Below, piece by piece: positions 1 to 10,200 of a stretch of DNA of 64,000 nucleotides. Position 1 is the stretch's first letter. Each line of letters begins with the position of its first letter. The translations under genes were made by a program, and so were the position numbers. The notes under the pieces are model-generated. The model saw nothing but the letters and a program-made list of their open reading frames with translations, had not been told where the DNA came from and made no database searches. Source of the DNA: Prevotella sp. P2-180 (GTDB lineage Bacteria; Bacteroidota; Bacteroidia; Bacteroidales; Bacteroidaceae); contig NZ_NPJI01000037.1 in NCBI RefSeq assembly GCF_002251435.1, forward strand, positions 1 through 64,000, read 5' to 3'.

Positions 1-121
1 ACTCAATGACATAACAAAATGGAGAAGGGAGACACTCCTTGCAAATCCATGTTTCAGTAGAGCTAGGACTATGTCAATGGCTGTTGGATTTTAGTACATC
101 ATCTGTAACAAACTTGACAGC
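1..121. other. Left-edge stretch with no gene recognised
   Basis: This is 121 bp between the window edge and the stop codon of the leftward transglycosylase gene. I see no coding region, RNA or clear hairpin in it. It may hold the 3' untranslated region of that gene. Confidence 0.4.
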
Positions 122-1345
122 CTAGGTCTGTCCCTGTCTGATGGTCACTGTTTTTTTACTGCGCGACTTAGATCTTCTTGTGCTCTTCTTCGACGACGAG
201 CTCTTGGATGTGTACATAGGTTGGTCGTCGTTTACCGCCACGAGTGCGCGCTTGTTGAAGAGTTCGTCGGCACGATAGTTGTATACAGAGTCTTCGCGGT
301 CGATAAACTTTCCCACTTCAGTCTGAGGCAGTCTGAGTGGCGAGAGCGCGGTCAGTCCTGGCACTATGTCGCGTCGGTAAGAAGGGTTTAGGGCGCGCAG
401 TTGTTCCAAGTCGATGTTGCATACACTTGCCACTTGTTCGAGATGCACGTTTTTGCTTACCATGATGGTGTCGGTTTTAGCCGGCAGTCTTGTCACCATA
501 GGGCAAATATTGTGTTCACAATAGTAAGTCATGATATAGTTTGCCGCAACGAAAGCTGGCACATATCCACGTGTTTCCTTTGGCAGGTAGGGATAAATCT
601 GCCAATAGTCTCTCACGCCCTTTGAGCGATGTATTGCCTTGTTGATATTGTCAGGACCGCAGTTGTAAGCAGCAATGACCAAGTTCCAGTCGCCATAAAT
701 TTTGTAGAGGTCGCTGAGGTAGTGAGCTGCAGCATAAGACGACTTCACGGGGTCGCGACGTTCATCGACGAGCGAGTTGACGTTGAGTCCATATTGTTTG
801 CCTGTGGTGAGCATAAACTGCCATAGTCCTGTGGCACCCACTCTCGACACCGCCTTTGGATTGAGAGCCGACTCGATGACAGGTAGGTATTTCAGTTCGA
901 GGGGCAGTCCGTAAGTCTCCAATGCTTCTTCGAATATGGGCATATAGAAGTTTGAAGCCCCCAGCATATAGCTGACGGAGTGGCGCAGTCGTCCGCTGTA
1001 TCGGTCGATAAATTTCTGTACCACATCGTTGTATGGAAGTTCTATGACCGAAGGTATGCGTTTTAGTCTTTCGATATACACTTCCTTTTCAAATACGGGG
1101 TTTACATCCTTCATTCGGCAGTCGTTGTCTTCTGTAAGATAAGCCTTTGACATATAGTGGTTGAGAAGGCTATCGAGTTCGAATGCCATTGCTTCGGGAA
1201 ACTCTATCACTTCTTCGTCTCCCTGATTGTCAGTCACTGTAATTTCGTTTTCGTCGTCATAGCCCTCGTCTTCCACCACCTGGGCTTTTATCCCCTGTGA
1301 TGCGAGGAATAGGGCGACGGCCATAAGTATTGTCTTTTTCTTCAT
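122..1345 (-). CDS. mltD: MltD-like lytic murein transglycosylase with LysM-type tail
   Basis: This 407-residue protein should cleave peptidoglycan glycan strands in the periplasm, producing anhydro-muropeptides. It begins with a basic n-region and hydrophobic signal peptide ending near AQ (residues 1-22). The central part has the SLT/goose-lysozyme features of the MltD family: the catalytic Glu in VIESALNPKA, then GATGLWQFM and AAYNCGPDNI. A LysM-like segment follows around residues 290-340, and the tail is very rich in Ser, Lys and Arg. It is the last gene of a leftward group with a DUF5683 gene and parBA. MltD family membership is firm; the exact orthologue name is less so. Confidence 0.85.
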   Translation of the reverse strand: MKKKTILMAVALFLASQGIKAQVVEDEGYDDENEITVTDNQGDEEVIEFPEAMAFELDSLLNHYMSKAYLTEDNDCRMKDVNPVFEKEVYIERLKRIPSVIELPYNDVVQKFIDRYSGRLRHSVSYMLGASNFYMPIFEEALETYGLPLELKYLPVIESALNPKAVSRVGATGLWQFMLTTGKQYGLNVNSLVDERRDPVKSSYAAAHYLSDLYKIYGDWNLVIAAYNCGPDNINKAIHRSKGVRDYWQIYPYLPKETRGYVPAFVAANYIMTYYCEHNICPMVTRLPAKTDTIMVSKNVHLEQVASVCNIDLEQLRALNPSYRRDIVPGLTALSPLRLPQTEVGKFIDREDSVYNYRADELFNKRALVAVNDDQPMYTSKSSSSKKSTRRSKSRSKKTVTIRQGQT

Positions 1346-1421
1346 TTATATTTTATTTTTTTGTTTACGGTTTATATGATAAAGGAGTTAAGGAAGTTTC
1401 ACTCTTCATTCTTCACTCTCC

Positions 1422-2198
1422 TCAAAACTTCAGTCCGAGATTCACTCCTATTGACGAGCCGTTGAGGATGTTGTTTGACGAGCCATTGTTGATGATGGCC
1501 GGCTCCACTTTCAGCGAGAGGTCGTTGGAGATGTCGAACTGCGAGAGTTCGGCGTCTACATACGCGTCGATTACTGAAAGAGCGTAGACGCCAATAAGAC
1601 AGAAGAAGCTCATGTCGCGCCATCGTCTGTACTTATCCTTTCGGCTTTTGAATATTTTCTTGTATCGCTCCTCATTTGAACTGTCGATGGTGGCACCGAA
1701 GTGGAGGAAGCGGTTGTAGCTCTGGGTGTTTGGGTCGGAGTCCATGATGTCGAGATAAGCCTGTGAGTAGTCCTTATACATTGTATTGTTCCAGCTCATG
1801 GCATAGAGACATCCCATGAATCCCCCGTAAATGATAGGCAGTTTCCAGTATTTTCTGTTATATATCTGTCCGCCTCCAGGAATAACCAAAGCCATCCATA
1901 GAGCCCTTTGCGGGTCGGGCGACCATGTAGCCCAGTCGCGTTTCTGTTTCTTTTGTGTAGCGACGGTATCGTTGAGCAGCAGTGGCATTTTTTTTATTTT
2001 ATCCAATTGCTTCTCTACAGCCTTGTCGCTGATTCCCATCTGCCTTCTCAGGCTGTCGGTAGCTTCCAATGCAGGCTCAATGTATGATGAGTCTGTTTGG
2101 GCCTGTGCCTTAGCGAGAGTTATGATAGCCAGAATGAGTATCATCAGCAGTCGCTGGTGAAAGATAGTCTGATTATGTTGTTTTATTATCAGTTTCAT
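1422..2198 (-). CDS. DUF5683 family envelope protein
   Basis: This 258-residue protein has an N-terminal hydrophobic segment (about residues 17-34) ending at AQAQ, consistent with a signal peptide. The core carries SPDPQRALWMALVIPGGGQ followed by IYNRKYWKLPIIYGG, the hallmark of DUF5683, and two further hydrophobic stretches. The family is common in Bacteroidetes next to parB and has no assigned biochemical role that I know. The start overlaps the parB stop by one base at 2198, implying translational coupling. The C-terminus ends with alternating hydrophobic residues and a terminal Phe, which could be a beta strand. Confidence 0.75.
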   Translation of the reverse strand: MKLIIKQHNQTIFHQRLLMILILAIITLAKAQAQTDSSYIEPALEATDSLRRQMGISDKAVEKQLDKIKKMPLLLNDTVATQKKQKRDWATWSPDPQRALWMALVIPGGGQIYNRKYWKLPIIYGGFMGCLYAMSWNNTMYKDYSQAYLDIMDSDPNTQSYNRFLHFGATIDSSNEERYKKIFKSRKDKYRRWRDMSFFCLIGVYALSVIDAYVDAELSQFDISNDLSLKVEPAIINNGSSNNILNGSSIGVNLGLKF

Positions 2199-3124
2199 TA
2201 TTTATTGTAAATACTGTCGATGGCATTCATGATGCGTTCAAGCTCCTCTTCGTTAGCGAATGGAATGCTGATTTTTCCTTTTCCCTTTGGGTTACAAGTC
2301 ATCTGCACTTGTGTTTGGAAGAGTGATGACAGTCTGTCTTTCAGCATATTGAACTCTTCGGGCAGCTGCACCTTTGAGGCTATGTTTTTCTTTGCGGTCT
2401 GCACATCTTCACCGCTATTAAGCATTTTCACCATTTCCTCCACCTTGCGCACTGAATAATGGTTTTTCTGTATTTCCTTAAACAGTTTTATCTGTACGCT
2501 TGGCGAGTCGATAGAAAGCAATGCACGGGCATGTCCCATGTCTATCTCATGGTTTTTCAAAGCCATCTGCACTTGTGCCGGTAGTTTAAGCAGGCGCATG
2601 TAGTTGGTCACTGCCGCACGGCTTTTTCCCACACGTTCAGAAATTTTCTCCTGTGTCATGCCAGTTGTCTCTGCGAGGTGTTCATAAGCGAGAGCTATCT
2701 CAATGGCATTGAGATCTTCACGCTGTATGTTTTCCACGAGGGCCATTTCCATCACATTCTCGTCCTGTACGGTACGGATATATGCCGGCACAGCCGCCAA
2801 TCCTGCTATTTGCGAGGCACGCCAACGGCGTTCACCTGCAATTATCTGGTATTGTCCGTCTTCTGTCTGTCGAAGAGTGATTGGTTGGATGATGCCCACT
2901 TCACGTATGCTTGCTGCGAGTTCCTGAAGTGCATCTTCGTCAAACTCGCGTCTCGGTTGGTTGGGGTTGGGATGGATTTGTTCCAACGGTATCTCGCAAA
3001 GGTTTGACGAGCCCTGTGTTCTCACCTCACCAGTATCGATGAGTGCGTCGAGTCCACGACCGTTTCCGATGTCGTCAAGTCCACGTCCGAGAACGTTTCT
3101 GTCATATCTTTTATGTACTGCCAT
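2198..3124 (-). CDS. parB: Chromosome partitioning protein ParB
   Basis: ParB is a CTP-dependent DNA clamp that loads at parS sites near the origin and works with ParA in chromosome segregation. The 308-residue protein has the usual length. It carries the CTP-binding arginine patch GERRWRA at residues 97-103, a preceding PNPNQPRR segment, and a helix-turn-helix region with TQEKISERVGKSRAAVTNY. The C-terminal part should dimerise. It lies just downstream of parA in the same leftward operon. I found no convincing parS palindrome in the window. Confidence 0.95.
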   Translation of the reverse strand: MAVHKRYDRNVLGRGLDDIGNGRGLDALIDTGEVRTQGSSNLCEIPLEQIHPNPNQPRREFDEDALQELAASIREVGIIQPITLRQTEDGQYQIIAGERRWRASQIAGLAAVPAYIRTVQDENVMEMALVENIQREDLNAIEIALAYEHLAETTGMTQEKISERVGKSRAAVTNYMRLLKLPAQVQMALKNHEIDMGHARALLSIDSPSVQIKLFKEIQKNHYSVRKVEEMVKMLNSGEDVQTAKKNIASKVQLPEEFNMLKDRLSSLFQTQVQMTCNPKGKGKISIPFANEEELERIMNAIDSIYNK

Positions 3125-3180
3125 TTTTTCGAACTTTAATAATTATTTGGGGAGTAATGTGGGGAGTAATAAAATTCTCC

Positions 3181-3948
3181 TCAATCCTCATTCTTATTAA
3201 TTATTTCCTTTGCCAACGAGAGATGGTTTTTGCTTCCTGTAGAGTCTGCGTCGTAAAGTATGACAGGCAGGCCGTGACTTGGGCTTTCGCTGAGTTTCAC
3301 GTTTCGCTGTATCACCGTTTTGAACACGAGCTCTTGGAAATGGCGTTTCACCTCGTCGTAAATCTGATTGGCGAGGCGAAGGCGTGAGTCGTACATAGTA
3401 AGCAAGAAGCCTTCAATCTCAAGTTTCGGATTCAGTTTTGACTTTATGATTTTAATAGTGTTTAGCAGTTTGCTGATACCCTCAAGTGCAAAATACTCAC
3501 ACTGTACTGGGATGATAACCGAGTCGGCTGCCGTAAGCGAATTGACAGTGATGAGTCCGAGAGAAGGACTGCAGTCAATAAGTATGTAATCGTAGTCGTT
3601 GCGTATCGGCTGAAGCATGTTTTTCAGCACCTTCTCCCTGTTTTCGAGATGGAGCATTTCTATCTCCGCTCCCACAAGGTCGATATGGCTGGGTATGATA
3701 TCGAGCCCTTCGATATCGGTAGTATATACTGCATCACGCACATCGGCATGATCGATGATGCATTCATATAGCGAGCAGTCAATCTGCTTGATGTCAACAC
3801 CTAATCCGCTCGAAGCGTTAGCCTGAGGGTCAGCGTCAACCACGAGCACAGTTTTTTCAAGTGTTGCCAACGACGCTGCTAAGTTAATTGTGGTAGTGGT
3901 TTTTCCCACTCCTCCTTTCTGGTTTGCTAATGCGATTATTTTTCCCAT
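3181..3948 (-). CDS. parA: Chromosome partitioning ATPase ParA (Soj)
   Basis: This is the Walker-type ATPase partner of ParB, forming a nucleoid-bound gradient that moves ParB complexes. The 255-residue protein opens with the deviant Walker A KGGVGKTTT at residues 11-19, including the signature lysine K11. It has the DADPQANASSGLG motif and a Walker B in YILIDCSPSLG. It lacks an N-terminal DNA-binding domain, so it is the small chromosomal Soj type. A TAnnTTTG-type -7 element is read on the minus strand at 4011-4018, ahead of this gene. Confidence 0.95.
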   Translation of the reverse strand: MGKIIALANQKGGVGKTTTTINLAASLATLEKTVLVVDADPQANASSGLGVDIKQIDCSLYECIIDHADVRDAVYTTDIEGLDIIPSHIDLVGAEIEMLHLENREKVLKNMLQPIRNDYDYILIDCSPSLGLITVNSLTAADSVIIPVQCEYFALEGISKLLNTIKIIKSKLNPKLEIEGFLLTMYDSRLRLANQIYDEVKRHFQELVFKTVIQRNVKLSESPSHGLPVILYDADSTGSKNHLSLAKEIINKNED

Positions 3949-4010
3949 TTTTTCTCTTCTAAAATAGTTTCACTGTCCCGTCTTATTTGGGCGGGAACGC
4001 ATTTTCCGTG

Positions 4011-4018
4011 CAAAGATA
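4011..4018 (-). promoter_or_regulatory. Putative -7 promoter element for parAB
   Basis: On the minus strand the bases read TATCTTTG, matching the Bacteroidetes -7 consensus TAnnTTTG. The site is about 63 bp upstream of the parA start in the divergent parA-surE spacer. No clear -33 TTTG is present. Confidence 0.55.
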
Positions 4019-4061
4019 CACATTTTTAATGAAAAAATGATTGTTTGAGCCATTTTTTTAG

Positions 4062-4069
4062 TACTTTTG
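4062..4069 (+). promoter_or_regulatory. Putative -7 promoter element for surE-lpxB
   Basis: TACTTTTG matches TAnnTTTG and lies 21 bp before the surE ATG at 4091. It overlaps the alternative TTG at 4067, which argues against that TTG being the start codon. Confidence 0.6.
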
Positions 4070-4090
4070 CAACCGAAAAGTTTGATTTTT

Positions 4091-4864
4091 ATGGAAAATA
4101 AGAAACCTTTAATACTTATTTCGAATGATGACGGCTATCATTCAAAGGGTTTGGCTTCACTCATCGATATGGTTGGAGACCTGGGTGAAATACTTGTATG
4201 CGCACCGGAATCGGCCAGAAGCGGATACTCTTGCGCATTCTCCGCTACGGAACATCTCAGACTGAAACTGAGAAGAAAACGGGAGGGAGTGGAAATATGG
4301 TCGTGCAGCGGTACTCCGGTAGACTGCGTGAAAATTGCACTGTCGCAACTGTGTGCCGAGAGAAAGCCTGACTTGGTTATCGGCGGCATCAACCATGGCG
4401 ACAACGCGTCGGTCAACAGTCACTACTCGGGCACGATGGGCGTGACACTTGAAGGATGTATGAAGTATATTCCTTCTATTGCATTCTCCATTTGCGACCA
4501 TAGCGACGATGCTGACTTCACGCCTCTGACTGACATAGTAAAAAAGATAACAAAACGCGTATTGGAAGAAGGACTGCCAAAAGGCGTTTGCCTTAACGTA
4601 AACTTCCCTGTGACCGAAAACGGGTTCAAAGGTATCAAGGTATGCAGAATGGCATACGGAACATGGGGCAATGAGGTCGTAAAATGCAATCATCCAAGAG
4701 GGTATAACTACTACTGGATGGTGGGCGAATATACCAACGACGAGCCGACAGCTGAAGATACCGACAACTGGGCACTGACCCACGACTACGTGGCCATAAC
4801 GCCAACCACCATTGATGTCACGGCATACGAAATGATTGAACAAATGAAAAGCTGGAATCTATGA
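4091..4864 (+). CDS. surE: 5'/3'-nucleotidase SurE
   Basis: SurE is a metal-dependent phosphatase that hydrolyses nucleoside monophosphates during stress or stationary phase. The protein begins near MENKKPLILISNDDG, with the metal-binding DD pair of the family; other motifs include GTPVDCVK and NHGDNASVNSHYSGT. I chose the ATG at 4091, giving 257 residues, because an upstream TTG at 4067 lies inside the promoter element. The stop codon overlaps the lpxB start as ATGA at 4861-4864, so the two genes are probably translationally coupled. Confidence 0.93.
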   Translation: MENKKPLILISNDDGYHSKGLASLIDMVGDLGEILVCAPESARSGYSCAFSATEHLRLKLRRKREGVEIWSCSGTPVDCVKIALSQLCAERKPDLVIGGINHGDNASVNSHYSGTMGVTLEGCMKYIPSIAFSICDHSDDADFTPLTDIVKKITKRVLEEGLPKGVCLNVNFPVTENGFKGIKVCRMAYGTWGNEVVKCNHPRGYNYYWMVGEYTNDEPTAEDTDNWALTHDYVAITPTTIDVTAYEMIEQMKSWNL

Positions 4865-5991
4865 AATACTATCTCATTGTAGGAGAAGCCAGCGGCGACC
4901 TTCACGCCTCATGTCTTATGCACAGTCTGAAGGAGAAAGACCATGAAGCTGAATTCCGCTTCTTCGGAGGAGACCTGATGGCGGCTGAAGGAGGCACCAT
5001 AGTCAGACACTACCGCGAACTGGCATACATGGGCTTTATACCCGTATTGCTACACTTGCCCACTATACTGAAAAACATGAAGATGTGTAAGAGGGACATT
5101 GTGGAATGGAGACCCGATGTGGTGATTCTGGTTGACTACCCCGGCTTCAACCTCAAGATAGCAAAATTCCTGAAACAGAAGACAAGCATTCCTGTCTTTT
5201 ACTATATCTCGCCAAAGATATGGGCATGGAAAGAGTATCGCATAAAAAACATAAAGCGCGATGTAGACCAGCTCTTCTCCATACTTCCCTTTGAAGTGCC
5301 GTTCTTCGAAGTGAAACATCACTATCCCATACATTATGTAGGCAACCCAACCGCCGACGAGGTAAGACGGTTCAAGACTTCTTACGACGGACGGTTTCCG
5401 ACGTTCTCCAAGCCTGTAATAGCCATTCTCGCCGGCTCAAGACTTCATGAGATAAAAGACAATCTCCCAGTGATGCTGAGAGCCACCGACCATCTTGCCG
5501 ACCGCTTTCAGCTTGTAGTGGCTGGAGCGCCAAGCGTGCCACACGACTATTACCTTCAGTTTTTTGGAAACCGCAAAGTGGAAATAGTCTACGACCAGAC
5601 CTATCCGTTGCTCATGAACGCTCATGCAGCCCTTGTCACAAGCGGAACGGCAACCCTTGAGACCGCTCTATTCGACGTTCCTCAGGTGGTATGCTACGCA
5701 ACACCCCTTCCACGGCTCATCTCTGTCCTCCGACGTATCCTTCTAAAGGTGAAATATGTGTCACTTGTCAACCTCATAGCCGACAGCGAAGTGGTGAAAG
5801 AGCTTGTGGCCGCCGACTACAGCGAAGAAAACGTACGCCGGGAAATTGACGCAATAATTGCCGACGGTCCACAGCGCAACGCTATGAAGGAAGGCTATGC
5901 CGAGGTGTGGCGAAGACTTGGCAAAGAGTCGGCACCCGACAATGCAGCAAGACAAATTGTAAAGTTATTGGAATCGTCAAGTCTTGCATAA
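4861..5991 (+). CDS. lpxB: Lipid-A-disaccharide synthase LpxB
   Basis: LpxB condenses UDP-2,3-diacylglucosamine with lipid X to form the lipid A disaccharide on the inner face of the cytoplasmic membrane. The 376-residue protein has the expected length and begins with YLIVGEASGDLHAS. It contains the family segments VDYPGFNLKIA, YYISPKIWAWKE, AGSRLHEIKDNLP and LVTSGTATLETAL of this GT-B, GT19 enzyme. It overlaps surE by four bases. Little doubt attaches to the assignment. Confidence 0.95.
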   Translation: MKYYLIVGEASGDLHASCLMHSLKEKDHEAEFRFFGGDLMAAEGGTIVRHYRELAYMGFIPVLLHLPTILKNMKMCKRDIVEWRPDVVILVDYPGFNLKIAKFLKQKTSIPVFYYISPKIWAWKEYRIKNIKRDVDQLFSILPFEVPFFEVKHHYPIHYVGNPTADEVRRFKTSYDGRFPTFSKPVIAILAGSRLHEIKDNLPVMLRATDHLADRFQLVVAGAPSVPHDYYLQFFGNRKVEIVYDQTYPLLMNAHAALVTSGTATLETALFDVPQVVCYATPLPRLISVLRRILLKVKYVSLVNLIADSEVVKELVAADYSEENVRREIDAIIADGPQRNAMKEGYAEVWRRLGKESAPDNAARQIVKLLESSSLA

Positions 5992-6315
5992 ATATACTTT
6001 TGAATGCAATTTTGGAAGGCTTCGGATAGGCTTCAGGTAGGCTCTGCCTCCACTCTGCCTCCGCTGTGACTCTATACCAAAGTCGGTGTAAGTCTATACC
6101 AAAGTCGGTGTGGGTCTACTCAAAACGCCAAAATAGCCAATAATTTCACCGAGTTTGGTATATTTTCAAAACAGAAGCAGGAGTGTGGGTGTCTCACCCA
6201 TCCATCGCCTAAAAAAGTAAGATATTTCTTAGTTTTTGAGAGTTTTAACACATCTACTTACGATATGTGCCGCTTTTTTACTAACTTTGCTCCCAAAAGT
6301 AAAAAAACAACGACT
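5992..6315. repeat. Intergenic region with a 22-bp tandem repeat
   Basis: This 324-bp gap between lpxB and the flavoprotein gene has no ORF I would support. A 19-base block occurs at 6071-6089 and again, identically, at 6093-6111, a period of 22 bp. Just before it is a run of imperfect short repeats built on AGGCTTC and CTGCCTCC (about 6017-6065). A promoter-like TAACTTTG lies at 6282-6289. The repeat block resembles a mobile or structural intergenic repeat, but I cannot assign it to a named family. Confidence 0.6.
6282..6289 (+). promoter_or_regulatory. Putative -7 promoter element
   Basis: TAACTTTG matches TAnnTTTG and lies 26 bp upstream of the ATG at 6316. It probably drives the flavoprotein gene and the coupled glycosyltransferase fusion gene. 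Confidence 0.55.
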
Positions 6316-7257
6316 ATGAAGAAAAACAGAATATGCGAATTGTTTGGCATTGAGACGCCAATAATACAAGGAGGCATGGTGTGGTGTAGCGGCTGGAGAC
6401 TTGCTTCGGCAGTGAGCAACGCTGGAGGACTCGGACTCCTCGGAGCCGGATCGATGCACCCGGAAACACTCATCGAACACATAAGAAAAATGAACCTGGC
6501 CACCGACAAGCCATGGGGAATAAATATCCCGCTGATGTATCCCGAAATAGGACGACTGATGGACATCATCGTCGGTGAAGGCGTTAAGATCGTCTTCACG
6601 TCAGCGGGTTCTCCCAAAAAATATACAAATATGCTGCATGAAGCCGGAATAAAAGTGGCACATGTAGTGTCAAGCAGCAAATTTGCAAAGAAATGCGAGG
6701 AAGCGGGAGTGGACGCCGTAGTGGCAGAAGGCTTTGAGGCCGGAGGGCACAACGGACGTGAGGAAACCACCACCATGACACTTATACCACAGGTGAGACA
6801 GGCTACAACACTGCCACTGATAGCAGCCGGAGGCATTGGCTCAGGAGCTGCCATGCTTGCAGCGGAAGCACTAGGAGCCGAAGGTGTGCAAATAGGTACT
6901 CTCTTCGCATTGGCTAAAGAAAGTTCGGCCTCTGATGCCTTCAAGACAATGTGTACAAGTCTTCAAGAAGGAGACACTATGCTTTGCCTGAAAAAAATAT
7001 CACCTACAAGACTCGTGAAAAACCAACTTTACACAAGGATTGCTGAAGCTGAGGAGAAAGGGGCTGATGCTGAAGAACTGAGAGAAATACTCGGAAAGGC
7101 GGCTTCAAAACGAGGGATATTCGAAGGAGACACCGACGGGGGAGAAATTGAAATAGGGCAGATCGCATCGCAGATAAAGACAATAGACTCTGTGGACGAC
7201 ATCATGGCAAGACTGAAAAAGGAATACGAAGAAACAAAGTATATACTTACAAGATGA
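6316..7257 (+). CDS. FabK / nitronate monooxygenase-like FMN oxidoreductase
   Basis: This 313-residue TIM-barrel flavoprotein starts with [20 protein letters not shown], typical of the nitronate monooxygenase and FabK (enoyl-ACP reductase II) superfamily. The FMN phosphate-binding parts [20 protein letters not shown] and GVQIGTLFA are present, as is the conserved His in EAGGHNGRE. Members either oxidise nitronates or reduce enoyl-ACP; the sequence alone does not decide. The ATG at 6316 fits the domain start better than an upstream codon at 6265 that overlaps the promoter region. The end overlaps the next gene as ATGA at 7254-7257. Confidence 0.85.
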   Translation: MKKNRICELFGIETPIIQGGMVWCSGWRLASAVSNAGGLGLLGAGSMHPETLIEHIRKMNLATDKPWGINIPLMYPEIGRLMDIIVGEGVKIVFTSAGSPKKYTNMLHEAGIKVAHVVSSSKFAKKCEEAGVDAVVAEGFEAGGHNGREETTTMTLIPQVRQATTLPLIAAGGIGSGAAMLAAEALGAEGVQIGTLFALAKESSASDAFKTMCTSLQEGDTMLCLKKISPTRLVKNQLYTRIAEAEEKGADAEELREILGKAASKRGIFEGDTDGGEIEIGQIASQIKTIDSVDDIMARLKKEYEETKYILTR

Positions 7258-10200
7258 GACAAAAAATTGACTGTTTTCTAACTTGCGAAGACACCAACGT
7301 CATAAACGACGAGATAAACAAACTGCGCAATAGCCGCACCATACAAAACATATACCTGCTAATGGCAGGAGATAATATCAACAACGACAACGACGAGGCG
7401 CCTGAAGGATGTACCATCGTGGAGGTCGACAGGCCTACGAGCTCGGCTACAATAAAAAAGATAGCTGTGCTCGCAACAGCCAAATACTCACTCATACTGA
7501 CCAAGGCCACTAAACTCAACATAGGGCCTTCAGCTCTCGAAAGAATGCTGAGAGTGGCAAGCGACGCTAACGCCGCTATGGTCTACAGCGACCACTACTC
7601 TCTTGAAGGAAAAGAACTGAAACAACATCCTGCCATCGACTACCAGAAAGGCAGCGTCAGAGACGACTTCGACTTCGGGTCGCTCATACTTGTAGACAAC
7701 GACCTCTTGCACGAATACGCAAGACTACACGAAGACTGCGACATGAAATATGCCGGACTCTACGACTTGCGACTGTTCCTGAGCCGGTCGGGGGAAATTT
7801 TCCACCTCAACGAATATCTTTATACAGAAGAGGAAAAAGACTTGAGGAACAGCGGAGCTAAACAGTTTGACTACGTGAACCCCGCAAACAGAGACGTGCA
7901 GATCGAAATGGAACAAACCGTAACAAGACATCTCGATGACATCGGAGCTCTCATAGACACCTCAGACTACAAGACCCCTGACTTCAACGAACAAGACTTC
8001 GACGTGGAGGCTACTGTGGTGATACCTGTGAAAAACCGCGAAAAAACCATCCGCGACGCAGTGGAAAGCGCCCTAAGCCAAAAGACGGATTTCAAATATA
8101 ATGTTATCGTGGTGGACAACCACTCCAACGACAACACGGGAATCATACTCGAACAGATAGTGGAAAAAATGAACGGCCAAGGCAGAAACGACGCTCTGAT
8201 AAGAATAGTGCCGCAACGAAACGACCTCGGCATCGGGGGATGCTGGAACATGGCCATCAACGACAGCCGTTGCGGACGCTTTGCCGTACAACTCGACAGC
8301 GACGACCTCTACAGCGGCAACGACACGCTGCAACGCATCGTGGACGCATTCAAGAAAGAAAAGGCGGCCATGATAATTGGATCGTACAGAATGTGCGACT
8401 TCGAACTAAACACACTGCCGCCAGGACTCATCGACCACCATGAGTGGACAGAACATAACGGACCGAACAACGCATTGCGCATCAATGGATTAGGTGCTCC
8501 ACGCGCATTCTTCACACCACTGCTCAGACAAATCCAATTTCCAAATACAAGCTACGGCGAAGACTATGCACTCGGACTCATCTTCTCCCGCCGCTACCGC
8601 ATAGGACGCATCTATGAAGAACTATACCTCTGCCGACGCTGGGGAGGAAACAGCGACGCTGCACTGAGCATAGAGAAGATTAACGCCAACAACCTATACA
8701 AAGACCGACTGCGCACTCTCGAAATTTCTGCCAGACAACAAATGCTTAAGGGAAAAGAGGACATCATGGACGACAGCACTCTGCTGAGATTCTTCAACAG
8801 ACAGATAGAGACATGGGACGAGGCACGCAACAGATATAAAGACTTGCAAAAGGTGGTGACAAAGGAACTTCAGTATGAAGAACATACACTCACACTGCAG
8901 TTCAACCCGGCACGCATCACGTCGACAGGGGCAAAGATTGACCGACAGTCGCTGAAGGAAAGGGCTTGCTTCCTGTGCGAAGCTAACCGTCCAAAGGAGC
9001 AGTTCAAGAAATTCTTCGACAACCGATTCGAACTGCTCGTCAACCCATTCCCAATACTGCCCACTCACTTCACCATATCATCTAAACATCATGAGCCACA
9101 ACGCATCATGGGCAACTTCGACGAGATGATGGCAGTACTTACAGAATACCCTAACCTTATGGTGTTCTACAACGGACCGAAATGCGGTGCCTCGGCACCT
9201 GACCACGCCCATTTCCAAGCCGGCACTACCGGAATGCTGCCTCTGCAACAAAGCTGGCAGCGACTGAGCCGTAACCTCACGCCGTTGCTCACCGACGACG
9301 ACGGGGAAGGCATCTGGCAAGTGAGCGACTACCTATGCTTCGCCATACTATTGAGAAGCAAGGACTCAAAGAAAATGGAGAAATTCTTCGAAAAGACATA
9401 TAACGTCCTGCCTAAACACGAAGGAGATTCAGAACCGATGATGAATGTCATAGCATGGAAAAAGGACGATGACTTCATAGCCGTGGTGATTCCAAGGGAA
9501 AAACATCGCCCTGACTGCTATTACGCCACGGGCGAAAAACAATGTCTCGTTAGTCCCGGAGCACTCGACATGGCAGGACTTATCATCACGCCAAGAGAAG
9601 AGGACTACAACAAGCTCTCTGCCGAACAGGCTGTGGAGATACTGAGAGAGGTGGCTATGAATAAAACTGAGGCCGACAACGTAAGAAAACGACTCACATG
9701 CCAGTCGCTCTCGACTACAAAGCACAAGACTTATGAAAAAGAACCAGAAGTGAGCGTGGGTATACTCAGCGCACAGGAAATAAGTTTCATGCTCAACGCA
9801 CCTTACACCGCAAAAGGAGAAAGCATCGTGGGTCAACAGGCAGTGAAATTCTCTGAAGGCGGAATACTTTGGCGCGACAACTTATATCGTGAACTCACCT
9901 TCGTGCCGCAGGAAGAAGAGGCCTCCTTCTCACTCGACAACGTAACCATCGGAGTGGACTTCCACTGGCAAAGACAACAGACTCAAACCTTCAACGGCAC
10001 ACTGAGACTCGTGGTGGAGGCCGACAAGATAACAGCTATCAACCAACTACCCGTAGAACAATATCTCGCCAGTGTAATATCAAGCGAGATGAAGTCTACT
10101 TCGGCGGCTGAACTGCTCAAGGCTCACGCCGTGATTTCAAGAAGCTGGCTGCTGGCACAGATAGAAAAACGCCACAACCTGAAAGACGGACAAAACAACT

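Noticed and set aside
3294..3316. parS-like sequence within parA
   Set aside because: It matches only the left half of the parS palindrome; the right half diverges, so it is probably chance.
4067..4090. Longer SurE starting at TTG
   Set aside because: The TTG overlaps a promoter -7 element, and the ATG at 4091 matches the family start.
4157..4843. Leftward 228-codon ORF across surE
   Set aside because: It is the antisense shadow of surE with no recognisable motif.
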